Shown here: positions 1 to 7,827 of the stretch, in pieces
How positions within the stretch are numbered: the first letter of the stretch is position 1
How the letters are laid out: every line of letters starts with the position of its first letter
NCBI GenBank assembly: GCA_964528095.1
Contig: CAZGSG010000106.1
Coordinates: 1-18,604, forward strand
Reading direction: 5' to 3'
Origin: CAZGSG01 sp964528095
GTDB taxonomy: Bacteria; Bacteroidota; Bacteroidia; Chitinophagales; Chitinophagaceae
Length of the DNA: 18,604 nucleotides
Program-made: the position numbers and the translations under genes
The notes under the pieces: generated by a model
Database searches by the model: none
The model's input: the letters and a program-made list of their open reading frames with translations, nothing else
Told to the model about the DNA's origin: nothing

Positions 1-17
1 ACGAACTCTTCGATTAA
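1..17 (+). CDS. Possible last codons of the upstream gene (partial)
   Basis: In frame 3 the first bases read E-L-F-D followed by a TAA at 15-17, just before a clear terminator hairpin. In Bacteroidota the gene before coaBC is often the omega-like rpoZ, so this could be its end, but four codons cannot identify a protein. Another frame stops at 31-33 and is equally possible. Confidence 0.22.
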
Positions 18-42
18 ATCATTTTTATCATAATAACATGCT

Positions 43-80
43 ATAAAAGCGATCTCTAACCCAGGTCGCTTTTATTATTT
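43..80 (+). terminator. Intrinsic terminator of the gene upstream of coaBC
   Basis: A perfect 10-bp stem is formed by ATAAAAGCGA (43-52) and TCGCTTTTAT (66-75) around a 13-nt loop, followed by a T-rich stretch. It ends just before the coaBC promoter-like box, so coaBC probably has its own transcription start. Confidence 0.65.
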
Positions 81-92
81 AAGGGTAAGTGG

Positions 93-100
93 TATTTTTG
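93..100 (+). promoter_or_regulatory. Bacteroidota -7 box upstream of coaBC
   Basis: TATTTTTG matches the Bacteroidota -7 consensus TAnnTTTG at all fixed positions. It lies only 4 nt before the coaBC ATG at 105, so a start at the usual distance would give an almost leaderless mRNA. No clear -33 TTG is visible. The match could be chance in an AT-rich spacer. Confidence 0.3.
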
Positions 101-104
101 AAGA

Positions 105-1304
105 ATGACGCTGCAGGGAAAAAAAATATTGGTAGGCATCACGGGAAGCATCTGTGCTTACAAAACGGTTTATCTCGTACGGCAGCTGATCAGGGCGGGA
201 GCCGAAGTAAAAGTAGTGATGACCACTGCAGCGGCTGATTTTGTGTCTCCGCTTACCCTGTCTACGCTAAGCCGCAACCCGGTGTTAAGAGAGCTTTTTG
301 ACGAACAAAGCTGGTCTAACCATGTAATGCTGGGCCGTTGGGCAGATCTGATGCTGATTGCTCCTTTAAGCTGTAATACCCTGGCTAAAATGGCCACAGG
401 GCAATGTGATAATATCTTACTCGCGGTTTACCTATCTGCCACCTGCCCCGTTGTGGTAGCGCCTGCAATGGACGAGGATATGTGGCATCACCCCAGTACT
501 AAATTTAATCTCGACAGGATCCGGTCATTTGGCAATATAGTGATCCCGGTAGAAAATGGAGAACTGGCCAGCGGCCTGGTGGGGGAGGGAAGAATGGCTG
601 AACCGGAACAGATCCAGCAGTTTATTACGGATAATTTTTTTTTGACCCGCCCGCTCGTGGGTAAAAAAGCGCTGGTCACAGCCGGTCCTACATACGAAGC
701 TATCGATCCTGTTCGTTTCATAGGCAATCATTCATCCGGAAAAATGGGCATTGCTATCGCAAAAGAACTGCAAAGACAGGGTGCGGCCGTTACCCTGGTA
801 ATGGGGCCGGGCAATGCAGACCTGCAAGTCAGCGGTATAGAACTGGTAAGAGTAGTGTCTGCCGGTGAAATGTATGAAGCCTGTCATACAGTGTTTAAGA
901 ATGTGGATATTGCAGTGATGTCTGCCGCTGTAGCAGATTATACACCGGTAAAAGCCGAGGAGCAGAAGATCAAAAAGAATGACGCAGTATTTAATCTTGA
1001 GCTCACGCGTACAAAGGATATATTAAAAAGTCTTGGTGAAAAGAAAAAGCCGGAACAGGTACTGGTAGGTTTTGCGCTGGAAACAACCAATGAAAAAGCA
1101 TTTGCATTGGATAAACTTGCCAAAAAAAATGCGGATATGATCGTGCTCAACTCATTAAATGATAAAGGTGCGGGCTTTGGTCATACTACCAACAAGATTA
1201 CGATCTATCAGAAAGATGGAAAGGAAATAAAATTTGATACAAAATCAAAGCAAGACGTGGCAAAAGATATTGTTGAAACTATAATTACCAGTTATTATGC
1301 TTAA
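105..1304 (+). CDS. coaBC: Bifunctional phosphopantothenoylcysteine decarboxylase / phosphopantothenate-cysteine ligase
   Basis: This cytoplasmic enzyme makes 4'-phosphopantetheine from 4'-phosphopantothenate and cysteine in coenzyme A synthesis. The 399-aa length is normal for the fused protein. The N-terminal FMN decarboxylase half (about 1-180) begins GKKILVGITGSICAYK, has the expected catalytic His73 in SNHVML, PLSCNT at 87-92 and PAMDEDMW at 120-127. The C-terminal ligase half (about 186-399) has GPTYEAIDPVRFIGNHSSG from 194 and the KIKK lysine motif. The ACG motif, which carries a cysteine in the E. coli enzyme, reads ASG here (about 155-157), and PAMN reads PAMD; I believe such variants occur in this phylum. 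The ATG at 105 puts GKKIL at the usual distance from the N-terminus. Its end overlaps the next gene by 8 nt, which indicates an operon. Confidence 0.97.
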   Translation: MTLQGKKILVGITGSICAYKTVYLVRQLIRAGAEVKVVMTTAAADFVSPLTLSTLSRNPVLRELFDEQSWSNHVMLGRWADLMLIAPLSCNTLAKMATGQCDNILLAVYLSATCPVVVAPAMDEDMWHHPSTKFNLDRIRSFGNIVIPVENGELASGLVGEGRMAEPEQIQQFITDNFFLTRPLVGKKALVTAGPTYEAIDPVRFIGNHSSGKMGIAIAKELQRQGAAVTLVMGPGNADLQVSGIELVRVVSAGEMYEACHTVFKNVDIAVMSAAVADYTPVKAEEQKIKKNDAVFNLELTRTKDILKSLGEKKKPEQVLVGFALETTNEKAFALDKLAKKNADMIVLNSLNDKGAGFGHTTNKITIYQKDGKEIKFDTKSKQDVAKDIVETIITSYYA

Positions 1305-2214
1305 AAGGAAACTACTTCTTTTTGCATTGTGTTTATCTTTTATAAGTGGTCAGGCACAGGAGATACAGGCAAGGCTTACAATTGTTACAAGCAAGCTCAG
1401 TACGCAGGTAAATAAAAATATATTTCAGACACTGCAGGCATCGCTTACCAACCTGATCAACAACCGCAAATGGGGTAAAGATGTTTTTCAGCCAAATGAA
1501 AAGATCCAATGTAATTTTTTATTGAATATAGATCAGGAGCTGGGGAACAATGTATATGCTGCCAAGCTGACCATACAGGCGGCCCGACCGATCTATAACT
1601 CTTCTTACGATTCGCCACTGATCAATTTTATGGACGACAATGTGGTGTTTCGGTACCAGGAATTTCAACCCATTGAGTTTAATGAAAACAGGATACAGGG
1701 TAATGATCCCCTGGCGGCCAATCTTCCCGCCGTTATTGCATATTATGTAAACATCATCCTGGGGTTTGACTATGGTTCTTTTGCACTCAAGGGAGGTGAC
1801 TTTTTTTTCCAGAAAGCATGGAATATCGTGAACAATGCGCCGGAGAATAAAGATATAACAGGATGGAAAGGTTTTGAAAGTCAGCGTAACCGTTACTGGC
1901 TGGCAGAAAACCTGAACAATAATAAATTTGCCCTCATGCATGATGCATTGTATACCTATTACCGTTCGGGCATGGATCTTTTTTATGAAAATGAGGATGC
2001 GGCCCGCAATGGAATGATGAATAGTATCAACTTTTTAAATACCATCAATACAGACAACCCGAACTCTATGATCATGCAGTTTTTTTTCCAGGGTAAGAGT
2101 ACCGAAATGGTGAAGATCTTCAGTAAGGCGGCGCCCGATCTCAAAACAAGGGTGCGTGATATACTATCCAAGATCGACCTCACCAATGCTGCAGTATATA
2201 AAGAATTGAAATGA
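1297..2214 (+). CDS. porD: DUF4835 family protein, PorD-like (type IX secretion associated)
   Basis: A 305-aa protein with an N-terminal signal peptide (about residues 1-20, positive start then a hydrophobic run, with a likely cut after GQAQ). The early segment with NRKWGKDVF and the later pattern of aromatic-rich helices fit DUF4835, a Bacteroidota family usually annotated as type IX secretion protein PorD and commonly found just after coaBC. It is expected in the periplasm or at the outer membrane; its biochemical role is not known to me. The ATG overlaps the coaBC end by 8 nt and its stop overlaps the next start in an ATGA, so the three genes are probably translationally coupled. The family call rests on context as well as sequence. 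Confidence 0.82.
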   Translation: MLKRKLLLFALCLSFISGQAQEIQARLTIVTSKLSTQVNKNIFQTLQASLTNLINNRKWGKDVFQPNEKIQCNFLLNIDQELGNNVYAAKLTIQAARPIYNSSYDSPLINFMDDNVVFRYQEFQPIEFNENRIQGNDPLAANLPAVIAYYVNIILGFDYGSFALKGGDFFFQKAWNIVNNAPENKDITGWKGFESQRNRYWLAENLNNNKFALMHDALYTYYRSGMDLFYENEDAARNGMMNSINFLNTINTDNPNSMIMQFFFQGKSTEMVKIFSKAAPDLKTRVRDILSKIDLTNAAVYKELK

Positions 2215-2681
2215 AAAAAACAGCTTGCATCGTTTTCCTCATAGTATTACTGGCAGCTTGTTCAAATAAAAATAAACTGCCCAATGGTATTTTGCCCCAG
2301 CCAAAAATGCAGGCTATTATGTGGGAACTGCTTAGCACGGGTGAGTTTCTGAATGGCTTTGTTTTTCCAAAAGACACCGCAATAAACCAGGCCACGGAAA
2401 GTCAGCATTGGTATAATAAAATCTTTGAACTCCATCAAACCACCAAAGCACAGTTTGAAAAAAGCTATGCTTATTACAGGGAACATCCAACAGTGATGAA
2501 GGTATTGCTGGATTCATTAAGTAATAGAACATATAAGCCGGATACGCTGAAAGCTGTCACGATTGACACGGTAAAGCAGGTAACTGCTGACACATCAAAA
2601 AAAGCACAACGCGATTCAGCCAGGGCAGCTACTCCTGATTCATTGAAAAAGAAAATTCGTAGAATTCCCTCCGTTCAATAA
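2211..2681 (+). CDS. DUF4296 family lipoprotein
   Basis: A 156-aa protein with a lipoprotein signal: positive N-terminus, hydrophobic core and the lipobox LAAC with the lipidated cysteine at residue 17. The mature part contains one compact helical domain (about 25-105) with the YxxIF...F..SYAYYREHP pattern typical of DUF4296. A low-complexity tail follows, rich in Thr, Asp, Lys and Ala (from about 110), probably disordered. It starts inside the last codons of the PorD-like gene (4-nt ATGA overlap) and closes the operon. The function is unknown; the position suggests an envelope role tied to the same process. It converges with the next gene with 19 bp between the stops. Confidence 0.8.
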   Translation: MKKTACIVFLIVLLAACSNKNKLPNGILPQPKMQAIMWELLSTGEFLNGFVFPKDTAINQATESQHWYNKIFELHQTTKAQFEKSYAYYREHPTVMKVLLDSLSNRTYKPDTLKAVTIDTVKQVTADTSKKAQRDSARAATPDSLKKKIRRIPSVQ

Positions 2682-2700
2682 AATCATATGCAGAGTTGCA

Positions 2701-4227
2701 TTATTTCTTCTTTTCTTTATGATGTGTTTCCAAATGCTCTTTTAATAAATCCCTTCCATAATCATTACCGTTAGGAGTGCGAACAACCGTATGAATATGC
2801 GTTTTAACTGGCCCTGGACGGGGCTTTGACCGATCATAAAGGAACACAGGCGTTTGGTGGTCGAATTCGATCAGGACTATAGGACTATGGATGCGGTAAT
2901 AAAACGGGCCTTCAATATTATCGGACTGTATCCAACTGAAGTGTGTATCGTTTAAATGAAGTCTCACGTCTCCCATTTTAATTTTCGCCTGATCGTCTCT
3001 TATATTATTTACATATTCAGCAATCAAATCAAGCAAAGCGTCCTGTTGTGATTTTGATAACTTTTTGGCAGCAATGCCCGTTTTAGCAATAATTTCATTG
3101 TCTCTGAATGCTTCACTTCGGTTGAAATCGAAATCTTTCTTACTCCATATCCTTGCTTCTTTCTTTTGCGCGCTATCGAGCGACAGATAAAAATCCAATC
3201 CCTTTTTTTCTTCTGCCTCGAAAGTTCTAAGCCCTTCATTGTCGCCTTTTTCAATAAGTGTTGGCTCAGAACCCATAAACGTTGGCGTCATTACAACCTG
3301 GTCGCCCATAACAAAGTAATTAATTACCAAATGGTGTCCTTCTATTTGCCAGCCATAAGGTTCCTTATCAGAAGGCGTTCCATAGAACGTAAACCAGTAT
3401 TTTTCACCGCCCAGTTCTTTTACATCTGGTACCAGGGTAGCTAAATAAGCTTCCATTGTCATAATGTCCTTTGCTTTTTGCAATCCTCTGGCGCTTAAGC
3501 TTTCTTTTAAAATACCAAATACTAACTCTTTTTGATTAGAGTTCATATTTTCTAAACAGATACCGGCCCTTTTCCAATTCTCTATATTATGCCATCTTCT
3601 CCATTCTTTTGATTCAACAGGAAAAGTGCAGCTTGCTTTTTCTCCTTCGGTAAGCGACCCGAGAAACGCGGTCACCGCATTTTTTATAAGTACGGTAGGA
3701 TATCCTGTTTTTTTAATCGGAAAAAGTCTTTTTACTGGTGTTCCGTCTGTTGTGATACCCACATAAGGCTTTGCAAATTCAGTCGTTTCTTCCGGGGAAT
3801 CGGGGGCAATGAAAAGCATTTTGGTCGCTTTTAATTTGCTTTGCAAACCGTCAACATAGCCCCAACTTTCAATCCTTTCCCCGGCCTGATTTTTTTCCAG
3901 GACAAAGTCCCTGAAAATATCATATTTGTCTCCGCTTGCAGTATATAAATATCCGATGGTTTTACCGATCATTGAGTCTGGGAAAGTGATGGTTTGTTGA
4001 TAAAGCCCATTGGCGTCAGGGGTTTTCGGAAAAACAGATAACTGCTGAACAGTTTTACCCTCTTCATAGGGCAGGAGAACCCAGATAATTGCTACTGTAT
4101 CAGGGTTTGTTATTTCGGATATTTTGAGTTTGAAGGTCACTTTAGACCCATTGCCAGGAATATTTTGCTGAGCAGTTACTTCGTAAAAAAGTACAAGGGA
4201 TAGCAATAAGCAGGTTGTTATTTTCAT
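2701..4227 (-). CDS. Secreted DUF3500 domain protein
   Basis: A 508-aa protein with a Sec signal peptide (about 1-19, MKITTCLLLSLVLFYEVTA then QQ). Residues 20-130 look like a separate beta-rich N-terminal domain. The rest matches DUF3500: GWQIEGHHLVINY in the middle, GPFYYRIHSPIVLIEFDHQ near the end, and HIHTVVRTPNGNDYG from residue 477, with a charged tail ending EKKK. The histidine-rich motifs (EGHH, FDHQ, HIHT) may bind a metal, but that is inference, and no activity is established for the family to my knowledge. It is a single gene on the minus strand, convergent with the coaBC operon and preceded by a 409-bp spacer. Confidence 0.85.
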   Translation of the reverse strand: MKITTCLLLSLVLFYEVTAQQNIPGNGSKVTFKLKISEITNPDTVAIIWVLLPYEEGKTVQQLSVFPKTPDANGLYQQTITFPDSMIGKTIGYLYTASGDKYDIFRDFVLEKNQAGERIESWGYVDGLQSKLKATKMLFIAPDSPEETTEFAKPYVGITTDGTPVKRLFPIKKTGYPTVLIKNAVTAFLGSLTEGEKASCTFPVESKEWRRWHNIENWKRAGICLENMNSNQKELVFGILKESLSARGLQKAKDIMTMEAYLATLVPDVKELGGEKYWFTFYGTPSDKEPYGWQIEGHHLVINYFVMGDQVVMTPTFMGSEPTLIEKGDNEGLRTFEAEEKKGLDFYLSLDSAQKKEARIWSKKDFDFNRSEAFRDNEIIAKTGIAAKKLSKSQQDALLDLIAEYVNNIRDDQAKIKMGDVRLHLNDTHFSWIQSDNIEGPFYYRIHSPIVLIEFDHQTPVFLYDRSKPRPGPVKTHIHTVVRTPNGNDYGRDLLKEHLETHHKEKKK

Positions 4228-4636
4228 TTATTTCATCTTTTTAAATGGGGTTGGTAAATGATTTAGTACGGTAAATACCGGTTCTTACTGAATCTTTGCG
4301 CCGATATACGCTCCAGTTGACCTTATCGGCGGTAATCGAAAGTACGGGATAAGTAGTCCTTCTGTGAGGAGTAACTGTGCAAAATGTAGGTATATCTGCG
4401 CTTCTAACCGGACAAATTGTGCATCGGAAGGATAAATCAGTCATGCACGACCGGGTAAGGGGCTTTAACTCGCTGTCGACAGGAAAAAGCCGCTATTGAT
4501 TTCAGGTCATCCAGGAAATGGTTTGAAATCTGTCTTGTTATGCCTAATGATTTTTAGCTTTATCCATATGTGTCAAGGACGATGATTGGCACCCGATTAC
4601 AGGCGCGTGATTGATGGATGTCACAGAAAATTTGCT
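4228..4636. other. Intergenic region without a supportable gene
   Basis: About 410 bp between two minus-strand genes. A 67-codon minus-strand ORF (4241-4444) has no recognisable features and atypical Cys/Arg composition. Two dyads are visible: CGGTA/TACCG at 4269-4280, and an 8-bp perfect pair, CGCCGATA (4299-4306) with TATCGGCG (4324-4331), around a 17-nt loop. Either could lie in the leader of the DUF3500 gene. I see no clear promoter box or terminator. Confidence 0.5.
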
Positions 4637-5449
4637 TCAGATGGTGGTCCGAAAATAGGACGTAATATTGCTAACGATATTATCAATATTTGCATTATAA
4701 AACCCAGCCCCATTCATACAGCCACATTCGACGATATAGTATTCATCACCACATAGACAAATGTCCATCACAAATACATCATGTGGGGTATATTCCAAGC
4801 ATCTTTCTTCTGCAAAAGAGATGACAGCGGGGGGACATCCTTCTTCTTTTTTTAGCTTAAAATATTCTCTATATTTAGAGGAGGCAATGACCCTTTTATT
4901 GACAATCCAGAGCCTCCATTCGAAATGGATGTTGTATGGTTCCGCCAATACAATTTTACTATCGAGAGATAGATTTGTATTCTCAACGGCTTTAAGTTTA
5001 TTATACCATTCTCCTATTTCATCAAACCGCTTAACTTCTCCGGAAAATGATTTACTATCATCGTTCGGGCGAATAAACAATAATTTGTCTGAACTAAATT
5101 CTTTATTCTCAATCAGTTCCCTAAAAGTTATTACCGAAGCCTGGTAGTTAAGCATATAACCGCCCCATTTATCTAAATAGTTTTCGATTGAAAAATTTAT
5201 TTCGTTAAAGAATATCCCTTTTCTAAGTTCGGTATCTTGAAACGCCAGGTTGTTAAACGTAGTTGATCCATAAACTATTGAATTTTTTCTTTTGTCAAAC
5301 CCGGGAAGCTCTTCGGTGAAAGGAATAATATCGATCCCGAAAAAACCGACCCCTATTTTTGAACACGACTCTTTTAACCTTTCAAAGTCTGACACACTGG
5401 TAAGATTTCGTTGTACGAGCCATTGAATATTAATGAACCTGTCTGCCAT
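4637..5449 (-). CDS. ATP-grasp protein of the R2K clade (DUF4343-like)
   Basis: A 270-aa soluble protein. ATP-grasp features are visible in order: FIRPNDDSKSF at 125-135 (nucleotide-binding strand with Arg127), EWRLWIVNKRVIASSKYREY at 177-196, VMDICL at 227-232 and VECGCMNGAGFY at 240-251. The last is the metal-binding end of the fold, where many relatives have an E-x-N type motif. This matches the R2K group (CDC123-like, DUF4343) of ATP-grasp enzymes, which are thought to join a carboxylate to an amine on a protein or small molecule. The substrate is unknown. The gene stands alone, divergent from the CoA-transferase operon, with no peptide partner beside it. The cysteines in VECGC are unusual for this position. 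Confidence 0.75.
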   Translation of the reverse strand: MADRFINIQWLVQRNLTSVSDFERLKESCSKIGVGFFGIDIIPFTEELPGFDKRKNSIVYGSTTFNNLAFQDTELRKGIFFNEINFSIENYLDKWGGYMLNYQASVITFRELIENKEFSSDKLLFIRPNDDSKSFSGEVKRFDEIGEWYNKLKAVENTNLSLDSKIVLAEPYNIHFEWRLWIVNKRVIASSKYREYFKLKKEEGCPPAVISFAEERCLEYTPHDVFVMDICLCGDEYYIVECGCMNGAGFYNANIDNIVSNITSYFRTTI

Positions 5450-5453
5450 AATA

Positions 5454-5461
5454 CAAACTTA
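5454..5461 (-). promoter_or_regulatory. Bacteroidota -7 box upstream of the ATP-grasp gene
   Basis: Read on the minus strand the site is TAAGTTTG, a full match to TAnnTTTG. It ends 4 nt before the ATG at 5449, which would again predict an almost leaderless transcript. No convincing -33 element was found. Confidence 0.28.
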
Positions 5462-5481
5462 ATCTAAATTTTGACCGCTAA

Positions 5482-5525
5482 ATTTACCCGCATGGATCTT
5501 CCGTGTCGGGTAAATATCAAAGTAT
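5482..5525. repeat. Long hairpin in the divergent region before the ATP-grasp and CoA-transferase genes
   Basis: ATTTACCCG (5482-5490) pairs perfectly with CGGGTAAAT (5517-5525). Inside it, CATGG and CCGTG extend the stem with one G-U pair and one bulge, leaving a 5-nt loop. No T-tract follows on either strand, so it is more likely an operator or structured leader than a terminator. It sits 33 nt upstream of the ATP-grasp start. Confidence 0.45.
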
Positions 5526-5666
5526 CGCACGCGAATATCTTTGCATAATAGTAGGATAATAACAATTCTTATGGTCTAAGGCATACAATTACCTGCTCAG
5601 CGAGTTATTTCTTACACACTTATAATAATCGATACAAGTTCATTAATTTTATCTTCAATTTTTTAT

Positions 5667-6362
5667 ATGAATAAAATAGTGACCAGCGCGGACGATGCGA
5701 TAAAAGATATTAACGATGGCGCGGTATTGATGCTTGGAGGTTTCGGACTATGTGGCATTCCTGAAAACTGTATCGCGGCGCTTGTACGAAAAGGATTAAC
5801 ACAGCTCACCTGTATTTCCAACAATGCGGGCGTGGATGATTTTGGAATAGGATTATTATTAAAACAAAAGCAGGTAAAAAAGATGATCGCTTCCTATGTG
5901 GGGGAGAACAGTGAGTTTGAAAGACAGTTGCTGAGTGGCGAACTGGAGGTAGAACTGATACCACAGGGCACACTCGCTACCCGTTGTATGGCCGCCGGCT
6001 ATGGTATGCCTGCGGTCTTTACACCTGCCGGTGTAGGTACAGAGATAGCAGATGGCAAGGAAGTAAGAAATTTTAATGGCAAGGATTATTTACTCGAATA
6101 CGCGTTTGATGCCGACTTTGCCATTGTAAAAGCCTGGAAGGGAGATACGGATGGCAACCTGGTGTACAAAGAAACCGCCCGCAATTTTAACCCATTGATG
6201 GCGATGGCCGGTAAAATCACTATTGCCGAAGTAGAGGAACTGGTGCCTGCGGGGGGGCTTGACCCCAATACCATTCATACTCCGGGTATTTATATACATC
6301 GCATTTTCCAGGGTAGCGCATATGAAAAAAGGATTGAACAACGCACGGTGAGGAAACGATAA
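5667..6362 (+). CDS. scoA: Succinyl-CoA:3-ketoacid CoA-transferase subunit A
   Basis: The alpha subunit of a class I CoA-transferase, which moves CoA from succinyl-CoA to acetoacetate in ketone-body or leucine breakdown. The 231-aa length is usual. The GGFGLCGIPE motif is at 24-33, SNNAG lies near residue 53, and the C-terminal half keeps KAWKGDTDGNLVYKETARNF and the ending HTPGIYIHRIFQG. The ATG at 5667 gives the standard N-terminus with KIV and a short lead into the first motif. The beta subunit follows after 40 nt, forming a two-gene operon. The family also includes acetate/butyrate transferases, but paired subunits with these motifs in Bacteroidota are normally SCOT-type. Confidence 0.95.
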   Translation: MNKIVTSADDAIKDINDGAVLMLGGFGLCGIPENCIAALVRKGLTQLTCISNNAGVDDFGIGLLLKQKQVKKMIASYVGENSEFERQLLSGELEVELIPQGTLATRCMAAGYGMPAVFTPAGVGTEIADGKEVRNFNGKDYLLEYAFDADFAIVKAWKGDTDGNLVYKETARNFNPLMAMAGKITIAEVEELVPAGGLDPNTIHTPGIYIHRIFQGSAYEKRIEQRTVRKR

Positions 6363-6402
6363 ATAAACCCTGAACAGCTAACCACCAATTAAACAACTCC
6401 GT

Positions 6403-7062
6403 ATGGCATTAAGCAAGGAACAGATAGCGCAACGCATAGCACGGGAACTACAGGACGGGTATTATGTAAACCTGGGCATTGGTATTCCTACCCTGGTGGC
6501 TAATTATATACCGGCAGGTATGGATGTGGTATTGCAAAGTGAAAATGGGTTACTGGGCATGGGGCCTTTCCCGTTTGAAGGAGAGGAGGATCCCGATCTC
6601 ATCAATGCGGGCAAACAAACCATTACTACCGTGCCCGGTTCAGCTTTTTTTGATTCTGCTATGAGCTTTGGTATGATCAGGGCCGGCAAAGTAGACCTGA
6701 CGGTACTCGGCGCCATGGAAGTAAGCGAGCGGGGTGATATCGCCAACTGGAAGATCCCTGGCAAGATGGTAAAGGGTATGGGTGGTGCCATGGACCTGGT
6801 GGCCAGCGCCAAAAATATCATTGTGGCTATGATGCATACCAATCCGAAAGGTGAATCAAAGTTATTGCCGCAATGCAGCCTGCCACTTACGGGTGTGCGC
6901 TGTGTAAAAAAGATTGTATCTGATATCGCCGTGCTGGATGTAACGGTGGATGGATTCCGGTTGCTGGAAAGAGCCCCTGGTGTATCGGTGGAAGAAATAA
7001 AAAACAAGACCGCGGGTAAACTGATCGTAGAAGGGGAAATACCAGAAATGGTATTTCAATAA
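6403..7062 (+). CDS. scoB: Succinyl-CoA:3-ketoacid CoA-transferase subunit B
   Basis: The beta subunit, carrying the catalytic glutamate that forms the glutamyl-CoA thioester. The motif QSENGLLGMG places it at Glu47. GIGIPTLVANYIP (25-37), the NAGKQTITTVPGSAFFDSA segment and PGKMVKGMGGAMDLV follow as in SCOT beta subunits. The 219-aa length is normal. It is co-oriented with scoA with 40 nt between the coding regions and converges on the response regulator gene on the other strand with a 56-bp gap. I see no clear intrinsic terminator in that gap. Confidence 0.95.
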   Translation: MALSKEQIAQRIARELQDGYYVNLGIGIPTLVANYIPAGMDVVLQSENGLLGMGPFPFEGEEDPDLINAGKQTITTVPGSAFFDSAMSFGMIRAGKVDLTVLGAMEVSERGDIANWKIPGKMVKGMGGAMDLVASAKNIIVAMMHTNPKGESKLLPQCSLPLTGVRCVKKIVSDIAVLDVTVDGFRLLERAPGVSVEEIKNKTAGKLIVEGEIPEMVFQ

Positions 7063-7118
7063 GGGTAAATAATTAATACAGGTAAATAAGAGATCGAAAA
7101 TCTTTTGCAAACAGCTTT

Positions 7119-7769
7119 TTAATCGATCAGGTTATTCTTCACCGCGAAAAAAACAAGCCCTGCGGTGTTCTTACTGCCAAAGCGCTCCATCAACCGGTCT
7201 TTGATAGCTTCTACCGTACGTGGGCTGATCTCCATTTTTTGGGCTATCTCCTGCGCTGTAAACTCCATGCAGATAAACCGCAATACATCCTTTTCTTTAT
7301 CGCTAAGGGTAATTTCGCTGTTGAGAGAGGGAACTACTTTTTGTCTTGAATGTGATTTTTTAAGTAGTATACGGTTCACAAAATTGTTGAGGTAATAACC
7401 TTTTTCCGATACTTCCATGATGGCCCGGCGGATCTCCTGGGGTTCGGCATTTTTAAGCATATAGCCATTGGCGCCATTTTCCATGAGGTGGTATACAAAA
7501 CGCTCGTCTTCGTACATGCTAAGCACCAATACCTTTACATTGGGGTATTGTTTGCTGATGATCTTGGTGGTCTCGATGCCGTCTTTGCCGGGCATACGCA
7601 GGTCCATCAGTACCACATCGGGTTCTGCTGCACCGATATTGGCCAACAGGTCATCTCCATTTTCGGCCTCCAGTACAAATTTGATATTGGTAAAAGGACG
7701 TAATGAAAGAATAACGCCCTTCCGGAATATCTTATGATCGTCAGCAATTGCAACCTTTATCATTCCCAT
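7119..7769 (-). CDS. NarL/FixJ-type response regulator (module copy 1, operon member)
   Basis: A 216-aa DNA-binding response regulator. The receiver domain (about 3-120) has the acidic pair Asp10-Asp11, the phosphoacceptor Asp56 in LMDLRMPG, Ser84 and Lys106. The C-terminal LuxR-type helix-turn-helix (about 150-216) reads LSDKEKDVLRFICMEFTAQE, then ISPRTVEAIKDRL, all typical. It is the last gene of the 7TM-kinase-regulator operon, 58 nt after the kinase, and is presumably phosphorylated by it. A second start lies at Met3. A tandem 19-bp repeat lies just upstream of its start codon. Confidence 0.93.
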   Translation of the reverse strand: MGMIKVAIADDHKIFRKGVILSLRPFTNIKFVLEAENGDDLLANIGAAEPDVVLMDLRMPGKDGIETTKIISKQYPNVKVLVLSMYEDERFVYHLMENGANGYMLKNAEPQEIRRAIMEVSEKGYYLNNFVNRILLKKSHSRQKVVPSLNSEITLSDKEKDVLRFICMEFTAQEIAQKMEISPRTVEAIKDRLMERFGSKNTAGLVFFAVKNNLID

Positions 7770-7771
7770 AG

Positions 7772-7809
7772 TTTCAGATAATGGATAAATTTTCAGATAA
7801 TGGATAAAA
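7772..7809. repeat. Two tandem 19-bp repeats between the kinase and regulator genes
   Basis: TTTCAGATAATGGATAAAT (7772-7790) is followed directly by TTTCAGATAATGGATAAAA (7791-7809), with 18 of 19 bases identical. The copies begin 2 bp upstream of the regulator start codon. Spacing of about two helical turns would suit a dimeric regulator, but simple slippage duplication in a spacer is also possible. Confidence 0.9.
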
Positions 7810-7827
7810 TTAGCGAATATAGGTTAT

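Noticed and set aside
4241..4444. 67-codon minus-strand ORF between the DUF3500 and ATP-grasp genes
   Set aside because: Cys/Arg/Thr-rich chance-like composition, no motif, no start signal.
6504..7007. 167-codon antisense ORF inside scoB
   Set aside because: A shadow of a well-conserved gene in the opposite frame; no independent evidence.
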